A DNA stretch of 64,000 nt, from NCBI GenBank assembly GCA_035547395.1, contig DASZVA010000014.1, forward strand, positions 34,621-98,620, read 5' to 3'. The stretch is from CALREJ01 sp035547395. Lineage in GTDB: Bacteria > Patescibacteriota > Gracilibacteria > Peribacterales > Peribacteraceae. This document shows, in pieces, positions 1 to 7,460 of the stretch. Position 1 is the stretch's first letter, and every line of letters begins with the position of its first letter. The translations under genes were made by a program, and so were the position numbers. The notes under the pieces are model-generated. The model made no database searches. It was not told the origin of the DNA and saw nothing but the letters and a program-made list of their open reading frames with translations.

Positions 1-592
1 CAATCATCCAGCGCCAGAACCACGCGACGGCAGTAAAGAGAATGAAAGCGATGATGGCAAAAAGAAGCAGACGTGACGACCACAGAAGCGCGAGTTTCCA
101 TGCGGTGCCGAATACGTATCCGAGCCCGACGTAGAAAATCGACCACGAAATGCCGCTCACCATTTCAATCGCGTAAAACTGCGGCCGTTTCATGTCGGCG
201 ACGCCGGCCAGAAAAGGGATCACCGGGCGAATGGGACCGAAGAAGCGCCCGATGACAATGCTTTTTCGCTGGTGCCGTTTGAAGTACGGCTTTGCGCGCT
301 CGATATGTTTTCGGAGAATCGCGCGCTTCTGCAGCCGCATCTGGCCTTTACGCCCGAGTTCAAAACTGAGGGAATCGCCGACGATCGCACCGATCGTCGC
401 AAACAAGACGAGCAGCCAGTACGAATAGTATCCGTGCGCAGCCAGTCCTCCCGCGATCACGATGACGACCGTGCCTGGCACGAACATTCCCGTAATCACC
501 AGTGATTCCAGAAAAGCCAGCAGCAAAATCACGATATACACAAGCGGGCCCATGTGCTGCAGATCCGTCAAAGAATGGACAAGCGCATCCAT
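1..592 (-). CDS. DedA family membrane protein (partial, C-terminus off left edge)
   Basis: Read on the minus strand the frame is open from ATG at 592 to the left edge, 197 codons, with no stop reached. The translation is strongly hydrophobic and carries DedA/VTT hallmarks: an acidic residue followed by VITGMFVPGTVVV near residues 25-40, and GRFFGPIRPVIPFLAG in the second half. DedA proteins are polytopic inner-membrane proteins linked to lipid scrambling and membrane homeostasis; the exact role here is not determinable. The start follows a -10-like TACACT by 7 nt with no Shine-Dalgarno, the leaderless arrangement common in this window. Several short reading frames on either strand here are shadows. 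Confidence 0.85.
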   Translation of the reverse strand, partial: MDALVHSLTDLQHMGPLVYIVILLLAFLESLVITGMFVPGTVVIVIAGGLAAHGYYSYWLLVLFATIGAIVGDSLSFELGRKGQMRLQKRAILRKHIERAKPYFKRHQRKSIVIGRFFGPIRPVIPFLAGVADMKRPQFYAIEMVSGISWSIFYVGLGYVFGTAWKLALLWSSRLLLFAIIAFILFTAVAWFWRWMI

Positions 593-793
593 GGATTGCA
601 GTGTAGCAAAGACGATCGCGCACGGCGTATCCGGGCGGTCATGACAAATGGAAGAAGACGATGATCTTGCCGGATTTTGTCATTTGCGCCAAAAAACGAA
701 TTGATTTCTGTCATGAATATGGCGGCATGCCGTCCTCAAATGCGGATGGGTTCTCCTCATCATCATTTCTAATTCTTTACCCCTTTTTATCGT

Positions 794-1393
794 ATGGCAC
801 ATTCACTTACGACCAGGCTGAAAGCAGCGGTTATCGCGGCTGCGTCCGTCTCCACGCTCGGTCTCGGACTGGCCACAACGGGCATCGCGTCCGCACAGGA
901 TTTCGGCGGAGGCGTATTGAGCAATACGAACAGTTCATTTCCATGTTGGATGAATAACTGGATGGGAAACGTCGGATCGATGTTCGGCGGCAATCTCAAC
1001 TGGATGTTCGGCAACAACTGCTGCAGTTGCAATTGCACGGGCGTCGGCTCGGGATCTGGCGGTAATTCCGGCGGCGGTTCGCAGAATGCAAACGTAAACT
1101 CCAACTCGAACACGAGCGTGAACAGCAACATCAATGCGACATCCGGTAACTCGACGACGGTGAATCAGTCGGGCAGCGCCAACGGCGCACAGAACGCCAA
1201 CGTCGGCTCGACCGCGGGAACGAACGTGAACTCGTTCATCAATGCAGCGTCTGGTAACTCCACGTCCGTCACTCAGAACGGCGGCGGCAACGGCGGGGCG
1301 CAGAACGCGGGAGTCACGAGTAACTCAACGACCGGCGTCACGAGCACGATCAACGCAACGTCGGGAAACACGACAAGCGTGAATCAGTACTGA
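794..1393 (+). CDS. Secreted Asn/Ser-rich protein with three curlin-like repeats
   Basis: A 199-residue exported protein. Residues 1-34 form a signal peptide ending ASA before Gln35. A mature N-terminal part with Trp, Gly and a Cys cluster (C76, C77, C79, C81) and a Gly/Ser linker follow. Three imperfect repeats of about 30-37 residues lie at 97-132, 133-169 and 170-199. Each starts QNA-V and contains INA-SGN-T-V-Q; the first two continue with Q-x-G-x-x-N, the spacing of curlin (CsgA-type) amyloid repeats. I see no CsgG-type export gene here. Structural role (surface fibre or amyloid) is inference from repeat chemistry. A terminator-like hairpin follows the stop. Confidence 0.75.
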   Translation: MAHSLTTRLKAAVIAAASVSTLGLGLATTGIASAQDFGGGVLSNTNSSFPCWMNNWMGNVGSMFGGNLNWMFGNNCCSCNCTGVGSGSGGNSGGGSQNANVNSNSNTSVNSNINATSGNSTTVNQSGSANGAQNANVGSTAGTNVNSFINAASGNSTSVTQNGGGNGGAQNAGVTSNSTTGVTSTINATSGNTTSVNQY

Positions 1394-1417
1394 ACACAGA
1401 CTGATCGCCGGAGGGGC

Positions 1418-1442
1418 AGAGGGGGCTCACGCCTCCTCTTTT
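1418..1442 (+). terminator. Intrinsic terminator after the curlin-like gene
   Basis: AGAGGGGG and CCTCCTCT pair around a six-base loop (one G-T pair) and run into TTTT, 25 nt downstream of the stop at 1393. Confidence 0.6.
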
Positions 1443-1448
1443 AAAACA

Positions 1449-1568
1449 GTGTCATGGTGAGGACGCCCCGCCCGGATGAACATCCGTTCGGACGGGTCGA
1501 ACCATGGCACGCGGTGCCGCACGGAGCCTGTCCTGAGCCTGACGAAGGAAGTGACCTCAGTGTGACAC
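1449..1568. repeat. Interspersed GTGTCA/TGACAC element, copy 1
   Basis: A 120-bp element with imperfect inverted ends (GTGTCA-TGG-TGAGG against CCTCA-GTG-TGACAC). It contains an internal CGGAT/ATCCG hairpin and a CCTGAGCCTGACGAAGGA motif. Nearly identical in sequence and orientation to the copy at 4937-5068; related ends occur at 25819, 34360 and 48204. No coding potential is convincing. It fills most of the gap between the curlin-like gene and the convergent MFS gene. Confidence 0.8.
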
Positions 1569-1612
1569 CGCTTTCCTTCTATTTTTCTGCAAAAATTGTA
1601 GTTATTAAAAAC

Positions 1613-3265
1613 TCACTCTTCCTTCGCGTGCATCTCCGATTGTTTCACGTTCGGTATCAAGAGCGTGAGCAAAAGCGCGATCACAATCATCAGCGCAGTG
1701 CAGATCAGGCTGATGCGTGCGCCGTCGACGATGGCCTGGTGCGATACCGAAACAACCGCCTGCACGATCTGCTGCGGCGCCGACTGGAACATCTGCGCCG
1801 GGTTGCCGAATTCGAGAGCGGAAACGTTGCCGCCCAGTTTTTGCGCCAGCATCTGTTTCATATCGGCAGGAATGCCCGCATTCGACCGGATGCCGTTGGT
1901 GAGCGCATTGCCGACGGTCGACAGGAAAATGGACCCGATGAGCGCGGTGCCGAGCGTCGATCCCAATTGGCGCATCGTCGCGTTGATGCCCGATGCCTCG
2001 CCGGTCTGGGACACGTGCACGGCCGAGAGCGTCAGATTGCTTGCCTGCGAGACCATCATTCCCATGCCGAATCCGTAGAGGAACAGCCCCGGCAGCAGCG
2101 TCCACATCGTCGCGTTCACAGAGAGCACGTACCAAAGAATCACGAGAGACACGACGTTGACGATGAGTCCCCACTGAATGAGCCGTTTCGGTGAAATTTT
2201 GTGCGACAGAAAACCGGAACCGGGCGACGCGATCAGAAGCCCCACCGAGAGCGGCAGCAGCGCCACACCCGTATCGAACGCGTCCAGATCGCGCACCGCC
2301 TGCAGAAATACGGGTATCGCAAAGAAGAGACCCGACATGCCGAGCGCGCTCATGGCCGTGGCTGTCGCGCCGGAGAAAAACTGCCTGTTTTTGAAAATCG
2401 TAATGGACACCAGCGGATCGCGATCCCGCTTCTCGCGCCGGTCTTCCATCAGCAGAAAGATCCACATGATCAGCAATCCTGCGGCGAGCAAAAACGGAAC
2501 GGGGGAGAGATAGCCGAGCGGAACCGTCCAGCCAGCGATCGTGAGAGGCTGGGTTGCTTTCCACCAGCCGTAATCCGACGCCTCCACGAGACCGAACACG
2601 AAAATGATCATGCCGATAGCCGACACGATAACGCCGGGAATATCGAGCTTGATTTTTCCCGTCGTGTCGCGCGAATCTTTCACCAGAAACGACCCGAGCA
2701 GAAGCAATACGACGACGCCGACGTTGATACGAAACCCCCAGCGCCAGCTGAAGTGCGTCGTAAGAAATCCGCCAAACAGCGGTCCGATCGCCGCGGACAC
2801 GCCCGCGACCGCGCCCCATACACCGAAGGCGATCGCGCGATCCCGTCCCTCGAAGTTACTGACGATGAGCGACGTCGTCGCGGGGATCATCAATGCCGCA
2901 CCAATGCCCTCGATGATCGATTCCCCGCCGAGCAGTGACCAGAAATTCCAGCTGATGGACGCAACGAAGGATCCCACGGCAAACAGAATCGCGCCGAACA
3001 TGAATCCCTCCTTGCGACCGTAAATATCGCCGAGCCGTCCTCCTGTAATCGTCAAAGCAGAGAGTACGAGCGTGTAGGCGGAAATCACCCACTGAATGCT
3101 GTGCAGATCGGTATGCAGATCATTGATGATCGTCTTGAGCGAAACGTTCAGCAGCGTCGTGTCGATCACGACGATCGCAAGAGCGAGGCTGAGGACGAAG
3201 AGCGACGCCCACTTGCGGATGAAAGACCGGTGCGCTGCTGATGAGGAATCGTTCGTCTGAGTCAT
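1613..3265 (-). CDS. MFS drug:H+ antiporter, DHA2 (14-TM EmrB/QacA-like) family
   Basis: 550 residues with about fourteen hydrophobic segments. The family motif A is visible as GGRLGDIYGRKEG near residues 75-87. A motif-C-like stretch (GAVAGVSAAIGPLFGG) is followed by FSWRWGFRINV, as in EmrB/QacA/LfrA proteins. These pumps export lipophilic drugs, dyes or lipids by proton exchange; the substrate cannot be read from sequence. There is no partner EmrA-like adaptor, consistent with a single-membrane envelope. The ATG at 3265 lies 9 nt after a TATACT hexamer, so the transcript is probably leaderless or nearly so. The gene is monocistronic between two direct copies of an interspersed repeat. Confidence 0.9.
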   Translation of the reverse strand: MTQTNDSSSAAHRSFIRKWASLFVLSLALAIVVIDTTLLNVSLKTIINDLHTDLHSIQWVISAYTLVLSALTITGGRLGDIYGRKEGFMFGAILFAVGSFVASISWNFWSLLGGESIIEGIGAALMIPATTSLIVSNFEGRDRAIAFGVWGAVAGVSAAIGPLFGGFLTTHFSWRWGFRINVGVVVLLLLGSFLVKDSRDTTGKIKLDIPGVIVSAIGMIIFVFGLVEASDYGWWKATQPLTIAGWTVPLGYLSPVPFLLAAGLLIMWIFLLMEDRREKRDRDPLVSITIFKNRQFFSGATATAMSALGMSGLFFAIPVFLQAVRDLDAFDTGVALLPLSVGLLIASPGSGFLSHKISPKRLIQWGLIVNVVSLVILWYVLSVNATMWTLLPGLFLYGFGMGMMVSQASNLTLSAVHVSQTGEASGINATMRQLGSTLGTALIGSIFLSTVGNALTNGIRSNAGIPADMKQMLAQKLGGNVSALEFGNPAQMFQSAPQQIVQAVVSVSHQAIVDGARISLICTALMIVIALLLTLLIPNVKQSEMHAKEE

Positions 3266-3337
3266 AAAGAAATGAGTATACCGTAAAACGGCTTACAGAG
3301 GACGAAATTCTAGTGATTGTTGCGCAAAATTCAATTC

Positions 3338-3808
3338 TTAAAACTTCACTGGAATATCGATTTCCTTGGACATCGACGGATCACCAGAGGGATTGTCATT
3401 CTGCAGAATGAGCGTTCCCGTCGCCGTCGTCGGCGTCGAAAAGGGGAGCGTCGCTGCAAAGGGGACGAAGCCCGTCGTCATCCAGTTGCCGATGGCCTGC
3501 GCCGGCCCTTGTCCCAGCACAACCCCGTGTGCATCTTTGATCGTGATCGGAAACGACGCTTCAAAATACCAATTCCCCACCGCCTCGCCCTGCACGCCGA
3601 GCGGACTTACGACGGTGGCACCGGGCAGCGGCGACGTCACATGAATCATGTCCGCGTACGGTTGCGATGACCAGCTCATCGCGCTGCTCACGCTCGTTTG
3701 TGAACTACTGGAAGACGAGCTGCTATTTTGCTGGCCGCCGCCGTTTCCGGTGCAGGCCGCAAGCGTGAGGAGCGCGATGGATGCGAACGCGAGTGAGCGT
3801 GCGGTCAT
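3338..3808 (-). CDS. Lipoprotein with Gmad2 immunoglobulin-like domain
   Basis: 156 residues. A lipoprotein signal peptide ends LTLAAC with the lipidated Cys at 19. A Gln/Ser-rich linker with a run of eight Ser follows. Residues about 55-156 match the Gmad2 pattern: I-V-SPLPGATV-SPL-V-G-A, then FEASFPI-I-DAHG. Gmad2 domains occur in extracytoplasmic proteins of Gram-positive and CPR bacteria and are thought to bind other surface components; no enzyme activity is implied. The serine-run linker is shared with the next gene upstream (3843-4850) and with the SLH protein at 27.6 kb. Confidence 0.82.
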   Translation of the reverse strand: MTARSLAFASIALLTLAACTGNGGGQQNSSSSSSSSQTSVSSAMSWSSQPYADMIHVTSPLPGATVVSPLGVQGEAVGNWYFEASFPITIKDAHGVVLGQGPAQAIGNWMTTGFVPFAATLPFSTPTTATGTLILQNDNPSGDPSMSKEIDIPVKF

Positions 3809-3842
3809 ATGAAGGAAAGAATCGGGCAGGACGCCATCACTG

Positions 3843-4850
3843 TCAATGGACAGAAGATGATGAAGGATTTGAGATGCTGCTGCAGTTTTGTCCCTGTTTC
3901 ACGCCTGCGGCAGCACCCAGGCAGCTGTTGCCGTATACCTTGCCGTCGCAGCCGCACCATCCGCCGAGCACGTAGTACATCGGGCACATCAATCCGTTAT
4001 CCGCGATGCAGGTTTTGCGCGTCGCATCCCACGCCTGCCCAGCCGGGCATGTGCAGCTGTCACCGACGACGGAGCTGACGGAAGATGAAGAGCTGCTTGA
4101 AGAGACTGATCCGCCCAACAGCCAAAATCCTTTGACGTTGCTCAGGCCGCCATTTGTCACCACGCGCACGCGATAGACGCCGGGCTTGAGCATGTATGTT
4201 GCAATCTTGCAGTAGGGAGGATGCTGCAGACAGGGGATCGTGAACGTCGCGGGCACCGTAAATGTAATATGCGTTCCATCAGTCGAAGACGCATCCAATT
4301 TGCTGTTTCCAAAGTATACGATGTCATTCGTATCCGTGAAATTCTTTCCCGTGATCGTCACTTGCGTTCCGGCGGGACCGGAGATCGGATTGAGAGAGGT
4401 GATCGACGGACGCTGTCTGGTTTGATTCGGCACGCATGTCCAATGCCCATTGGAACACTGCGGCGTGGTGTTTCGCATGCACAGCAAATTGAGCGCGCCG
4501 CAGGGGAGCGACGATGCTGAATTGCTGGAACTGGAACTCGATGACGGCGTCACGCAACTCCACTTTCCGTCACTGCACTGCGGCACCTTGCCGATGATGC
4601 AGAGCATTGTGAGCGGTCCGCAGGGAAGATCCTGTGACGAGCTGGAAGAAACCGACGGCTGGCATGTCCAGTGTCCGCTGACGCATTCGGGCGTACTGCC
4701 GAGCCGGCACAAAAACATGTTCGGCCCGCACGTGTCGCTCGACACGGATGACGACACGGACAAAGACGAACTCATGGCGGATGCCATCTGCACCATGGCG
4801 ATAGCGCCGATCATCAGACCGGCAATGACGAGCTTGGACGGGATGTTCAT
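3843..4850 (-). CDS. Secreted Cys-rich protein with IPT/TIG domain and Kazal-like C-terminus
   Basis: 335 residues. Signal peptide about 1-25. Three copies of a Cys module, CG-x4-LC-x6-PxC-x2-G-W-x-C, lie at 41-63, 77-99 and 117-139 and are separated by poly-Ser linkers. An IPT/TIG fold (SLNPISGPAGTQVTITGKNF onward) spans 148-245. After another Ser run there is a C-terminal Cys-rich unit, 266-323, in which GCDGKVYGNSCLGAAAGV closely resembles Kazal-type inhibitor cores. I infer a surface adhesion or protease-inhibitor protein, with cysteines probably oxidised; a DsbA-like protein is encoded at 59 kb. The ATG follows a pyrimidine tract (CCCCTTCTCCTT) rather than a purine Shine-Dalgarno. Confidence 0.8.
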   Translation of the reverse strand: MNIPSKLVIAGLMIGAIAMVQMASAMSSSLSVSSSVSSDTCGPNMFLCRLGSTPECVSGHWTCQPSVSSSSSQDLPCGPLTMLCIIGKVPQCSDGKWSCVTPSSSSSSSNSASSLPCGALNLLCMRNTTPQCSNGHWTCVPNQTRQRPSITSLNPISGPAGTQVTITGKNFTDTNDIVYFGNSKLDASSTDGTHITFTVPATFTIPCLQHPPYCKIATYMLKPGVYRVRVVTNGGLSNVKGFWLLGGSVSSSSSSSSVSSVVGDSCTCPAGQAWDATRKTCIADNGLMCPMYYVLGGWCGCDGKVYGNSCLGAAAGVKQGQNCSSISNPSSSSVH

Positions 4851-4936
4851 AAGGAGAAGGGGAATGTCGACGTATATGACACGAAATTCAAATGATTCTT
4901 ACAGCATAGCACAAAACATATGTGATCATGCTCCGC

Positions 4937-5068
4937 GTGTTATGGTGAGGACGCCCCGCCCGGATGAACATCCGTTCGGACGGGTCGAACCATGAACACG
5001 CGGTGTCGCACGCAGCCTGTCCTGAGCCTGACGAAGGATGGCCCCTTCGGGGCACCTCAGTGTGACAC
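4937..5068. repeat. Interspersed GTGTCA/TGACAC element, copy 2
   Basis: A 132-bp direct repeat of the 1449-1568 element. The left end is degraded (GTGTTA) and the right end is intact (CCTCAGTGTGACAC). It has an extra GGCCCCTTCGGGGC palindrome near the right side that copy 1 lacks. It lies immediately upstream of the promoter of the 5099 gene. Confidence 0.8.
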
Positions 5069-5098
5069 AAACATCAAAATCGGTGTATCCTCCAGCTC

Positions 5099-5557
5099 AT
5101 GACTCCAACTGACAAACTCCTGCGACAGGCCCTCACGTTCCAGGGAATCTTCTATCTGCTCACCGGACTCTGGGCACTGGTCGCGACACCGCATTTTCTG
5201 TCGTTCACCAATCCCGCCGGCGATCTGTTCCAAGCACAGAGCTTCGCCGCGCTCATCATCGTCATCGCGATCTTTTTCCTGGTCGGCGCATGGAGAGCCG
5301 ATCTGCTGCGCCCGGCGTCGTTTCTCGGATTTGGCATCGCGCTCGCGATCGTCCTCGTCGAACTTTTTCATCTGCCCGCGATCGGGTGGACGCTGCTGTG
5401 GTTTGATTTCGCCGTGGAGATTGCGCTCAGCCTCGTCTACATCGTGACGTTCTTCTTCAACCAGAAAGAAGAGTCGCCCGCACCGACGTCGCCGGTCACA
5501 GTGGAATCATCATCTCCGGATACAGAGGAAAAGGAAAAGGAAATTCCAACTCCCTAA
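5099..5557 (+). CDS. Four-TM membrane protein of unknown function
   Basis: 152 residues with about four hydrophobic helices (roughly 12-33, 46-65, 75-93, 98-121) and an acidic, Ser/Pro/Glu-rich cytoplasm-like tail (124-152). The overall shape resembles small DoxX-like or uncharacterised four-helix proteins, but I recognise no family motif. TATCCT ends 7 nt before the ATG and there is no Shine-Dalgarno, so a leaderless mRNA is likely. The stop codon lies inside a CCCTAA triplication at 5552-5568, and the next gene is convergent and only 14 nt away. Confidence 0.75.
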   Translation: MTPTDKLLRQALTFQGIFYLLTGLWALVATPHFLSFTNPAGDLFQAQSFAALIIVIAIFFLVGAWRADLLRPASFLGFGIALAIVLVELFHLPAIGWTLLWFDFAVEIALSLVYIVTFFFNQKEESPAPTSPVTVESSSPDTEEKEKEIPTP

Positions 5558-5568
5558 CCCTAACCCTA
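5552..5568. repeat. Telomere-like CCCTAA array
   Basis: Three CCC tracts separated by TAA ((TTAGGG)3 on the minus strand) overlap the stop codon of the 5099 gene and end just before the convergent CNNM gene. Three tracts give only a partial G-quadruplex motif; compare the fuller arrays at 33616 and 46324. Confidence 0.6.
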
Positions 5569-5571
5569 CTC

Positions 5572-6537
5572 CTAGTCGTCCATCTCATCCTCAATCTCTC
5601 CGACGAGTTCCTCCAGCACGTCTTCCAGCGTCACAATGCCGACGATTTTTCCGTTCTGCTGCACGGCTGCGAGGTGGATTTGTTTTCTGCGAAAGACGCC
5701 AAGCAGATCGTCGCAACGGATGGTGGACGGCACGAAGACAATCTCACGCAACAGATCGCTCAATGGTTTTTTGTCTTCGTCATCGGCCAACGCCTGCAGC
5801 ACATCACTGCTCAGAACCATGCCTTTCATGTCATCAGGGGATTCGCCGTAGACGGGATAGCGCGAAAACTGATGGCGGAAAATTTTCTTTGCCGCCTGTT
5901 TCATCGTCGCGGTGAGCGGCAGCATGATGACGTCCTCGATCGGCGTCATCACGTCCTTGGCCTTGCGGTCGTTTAAGATGAACGCGCGGTGGATCAATTC
6001 TTTTTCATCGTAATCGATGTGACCTGCTCTGCCGCCGATATCCACGAGTGCGCGGATCTGATCCTCGGTGCCGATGTTTCGCTTGCCGCTCTTAAACACG
6101 CGCACGAACCGTTCGAGCACCCACACCACGGGCAGAAAGATAAAGGTAAACACCCGAAGCACCGGCGCGATCATGCGGCTGATCAATGGACTATAGTGCG
6201 CGCCGATCGCCTTCGGGATGATTTCGCTGAAGATGATCGTCACGACGGTGAGACCCGCGGTGATGAACCCGATGATGTGATCCTCGAACAAATGCGCGGA
6301 CACGGCGCCGATGAGCACGGGGCCGATGATATTGGTCAGGTTCGTGAGGATTGCGATCACCACGATCGCGCGCGTCAGATCTTTGATGAGAAACTTCAAC
6401 TGAGTGGATCCCCACAGTTTCTTCTTGCGCATCTCTTCCACTTCCGCGATGGACACGCTCAGGATGGCGGCATCGATCATCGCCCAGAATCCCGAGAGCA
6501 GAACGAATCCTATGATCAGCGCAATGAGTTCGGACAT
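5572..6537 (-). CDS. CNNM transmembrane domain plus CBS-pair protein (CorC/HlyC-like, UPF0053)
   Basis: 322 residues from ATG 6537. The frame extends further upstream, but a TATACT hexamer 8 nt before this ATG and the start MSELIALIIGF argue for it. Residues 1-165 form the CNNM (DUF21) membrane domain with about four helices. Residues about 190-310 form two CBS motifs, including DVMTPIEDVIMLP, FSRYPVYGESPDDMKGMV and GIVTLEDVLEELVGEI, and the protein ends in an acidic tail. Family members are implicated in Mg/Co efflux or divalent-cation homeostasis, with the CBS pair sensing nucleotides. The C-terminal CorC_HlyC domain is absent, giving a shorter form. Confidence 0.85.
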   Translation of the reverse strand: MSELIALIIGFVLLSGFWAMIDAAILSVSIAEVEEMRKKKLWGSTQLKFLIKDLTRAIVVIAILTNLTNIIGPVLIGAVSAHLFEDHIIGFITAGLTVVTIIFSEIIPKAIGAHYSPLISRMIAPVLRVFTFIFLPVVWVLERFVRVFKSGKRNIGTEDQIRALVDIGGRAGHIDYDEKELIHRAFILNDRKAKDVMTPIEDVIMLPLTATMKQAAKKIFRHQFSRYPVYGESPDDMKGMVLSSDVLQALADDEDKKPLSDLLREIVFVPSTIRCDDLLGVFRRKQIHLAAVQQNGKIVGIVTLEDVLEELVGEIEDEMDD

Positions 6538-6699
6538 TGAAGGCGAGTATAGCAGACGGCTGATCCCGCAAACGAAAAAGGGGAAACCGAACAAGTGGAA
6601 TCGCTTTTTAGGCAAGCGCATATCGGTCAGGACCAAAGGATGAAAGCGTCAGAAGATATGCATCCGTGCGATGCCCCCATTTCTTTCCCATCTATTTCC

Positions 6700-6960
6700 A
6701 TGAATACGACTGAGCAGACATGCGATTCGTATGTCATCGATACGTATAAATCCGTCGAGACCGGTACCTACATCCCCGGCGCAATCACGTACTGCGGGAA
6801 AAAGAAACTCGAAGTCCTGCACTGGAAAGACCAGGAATGCGAAAGCCAGGATGAAGCCGACGCATTCGTCCACAGGCATTTCCATGCATTGGACATCGCT
6901 GAGGCCGAAATTGCAGCCCAACCCGCCCTATACAGGACGCTTACGTCGCTGCGTACGTAA
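6700..6960 (+). CDS. Small hypothetical protein
   Basis: 86 residues, acidic and soluble, with no motif I recognise. The frame stays open upstream and ATGs at 6640 and 6658 are alternative starts giving 106 or 100 residues. I chose 6700 because the translation from there (MNTTEQTCDSYVIDTYKSVE) looks protein-like, whereas upstream codons look like leader. It lies just before the MarR gene and could share regulation. Composition and size resemble other orphan small genes in this window, such as 58148-58423. Moderate confidence that it is translated. Confidence 0.45.
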   Translation: MNTTEQTCDSYVIDTYKSVETGTYIPGAITYCGKKKLEVLHWKDQECESQDEADAFVHRHFHALDIAEAEIAAQPALYRTLTSLRT

Positions 6961-6973
6961 GTGAGATTTATGC

Positions 6974-7003
6974 TTGACTATTGTTTGATTAATCAAGTAT
7001 TAT
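6974..7003 (+). promoter_or_regulatory. Promoter and operator-like palindrome of the MarR gene
   Basis: TTGACT (6974-6979) and TATTAT (6998-7003) are separated by 18 nt, and the ATG at 7010 follows by 6 nt. A perfect 12-bp palindrome, TTGATTAATCAA (6985-6996), fills the spacer. A MarR dimer bound there would block RNA polymerase, so autorepression is the natural reading. Confidence 0.8.
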
Positions 7004-7009
7004 TCAAGC

Positions 7010-7429
7010 ATGATCACTCTTTCACCACGTCTCAGTTTCTTTCTCGCTCTGACCAAGTCGGAATCCACTGCCACGCGCCTATTCGATGCGCGCTTGGGCG
7101 GCCTCAGCTTCAATGAATTCATCATGCTGTATCACCTCAGCCAATCGAAGAATGAAAAAATGCGGCGCATCGACCTGGCAGAGCGTGTCGGCCTCACCGC
7201 ATCCGGCATCACGCGATTGATCGCGCCGATGGAGAAGATCGGTCTCGTGAAGAGGGAAGCGAGCGAGCATGATGCGCGCGTGAGCAACGTCGCGCTCGCG
7301 CCGGGCGGCAAGCGCAAGCTTACAGAAGCGATGGAAGACGCCGAGCTCCTCGCCAAAGACCTCACGCAGTCCATACCGCAGAAGAAAATAAGCGACGCAG
7401 CGGCATTGCTGGAGCAATTGGGGAAATAG
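7010..7429 (+). CDS. MarR family winged-helix transcriptional regulator
   Basis: 139 residues, typical MarR length. The winged helix spans about 30-100: LSFNEFIMLYHLSQ, then the recognition region LAERVGLTASGITRLIAPME and the wing GLVKREASEHDARVSNVALA with the conserved D-R. The N- and C-terminal helices would form the dimer interface. MarR proteins usually repress adjacent genes and themselves and are released by phenolics or oxidants; no ligand-binding Cys is visible. No target operon is attached: the next gene is convergent. A 12-bp palindrome lies between its own -35 and -10, and TATTAT is 6 nt from the ATG, so the mRNA is probably leaderless. Confidence 0.9.
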   Translation: MITLSPRLSFFLALTKSESTATRLFDARLGGLSFNEFIMLYHLSQSKNEKMRRIDLAERVGLTASGITRLIAPMEKIGLVKREASEHDARVSNVALAPGGKRKLTEAMEDAELLAKDLTQSIPQKKISDAAALLEQLGK

Positions 7430-7460
7430 CAAGTGTGCAGATATTAAGTAATCCAAAATT

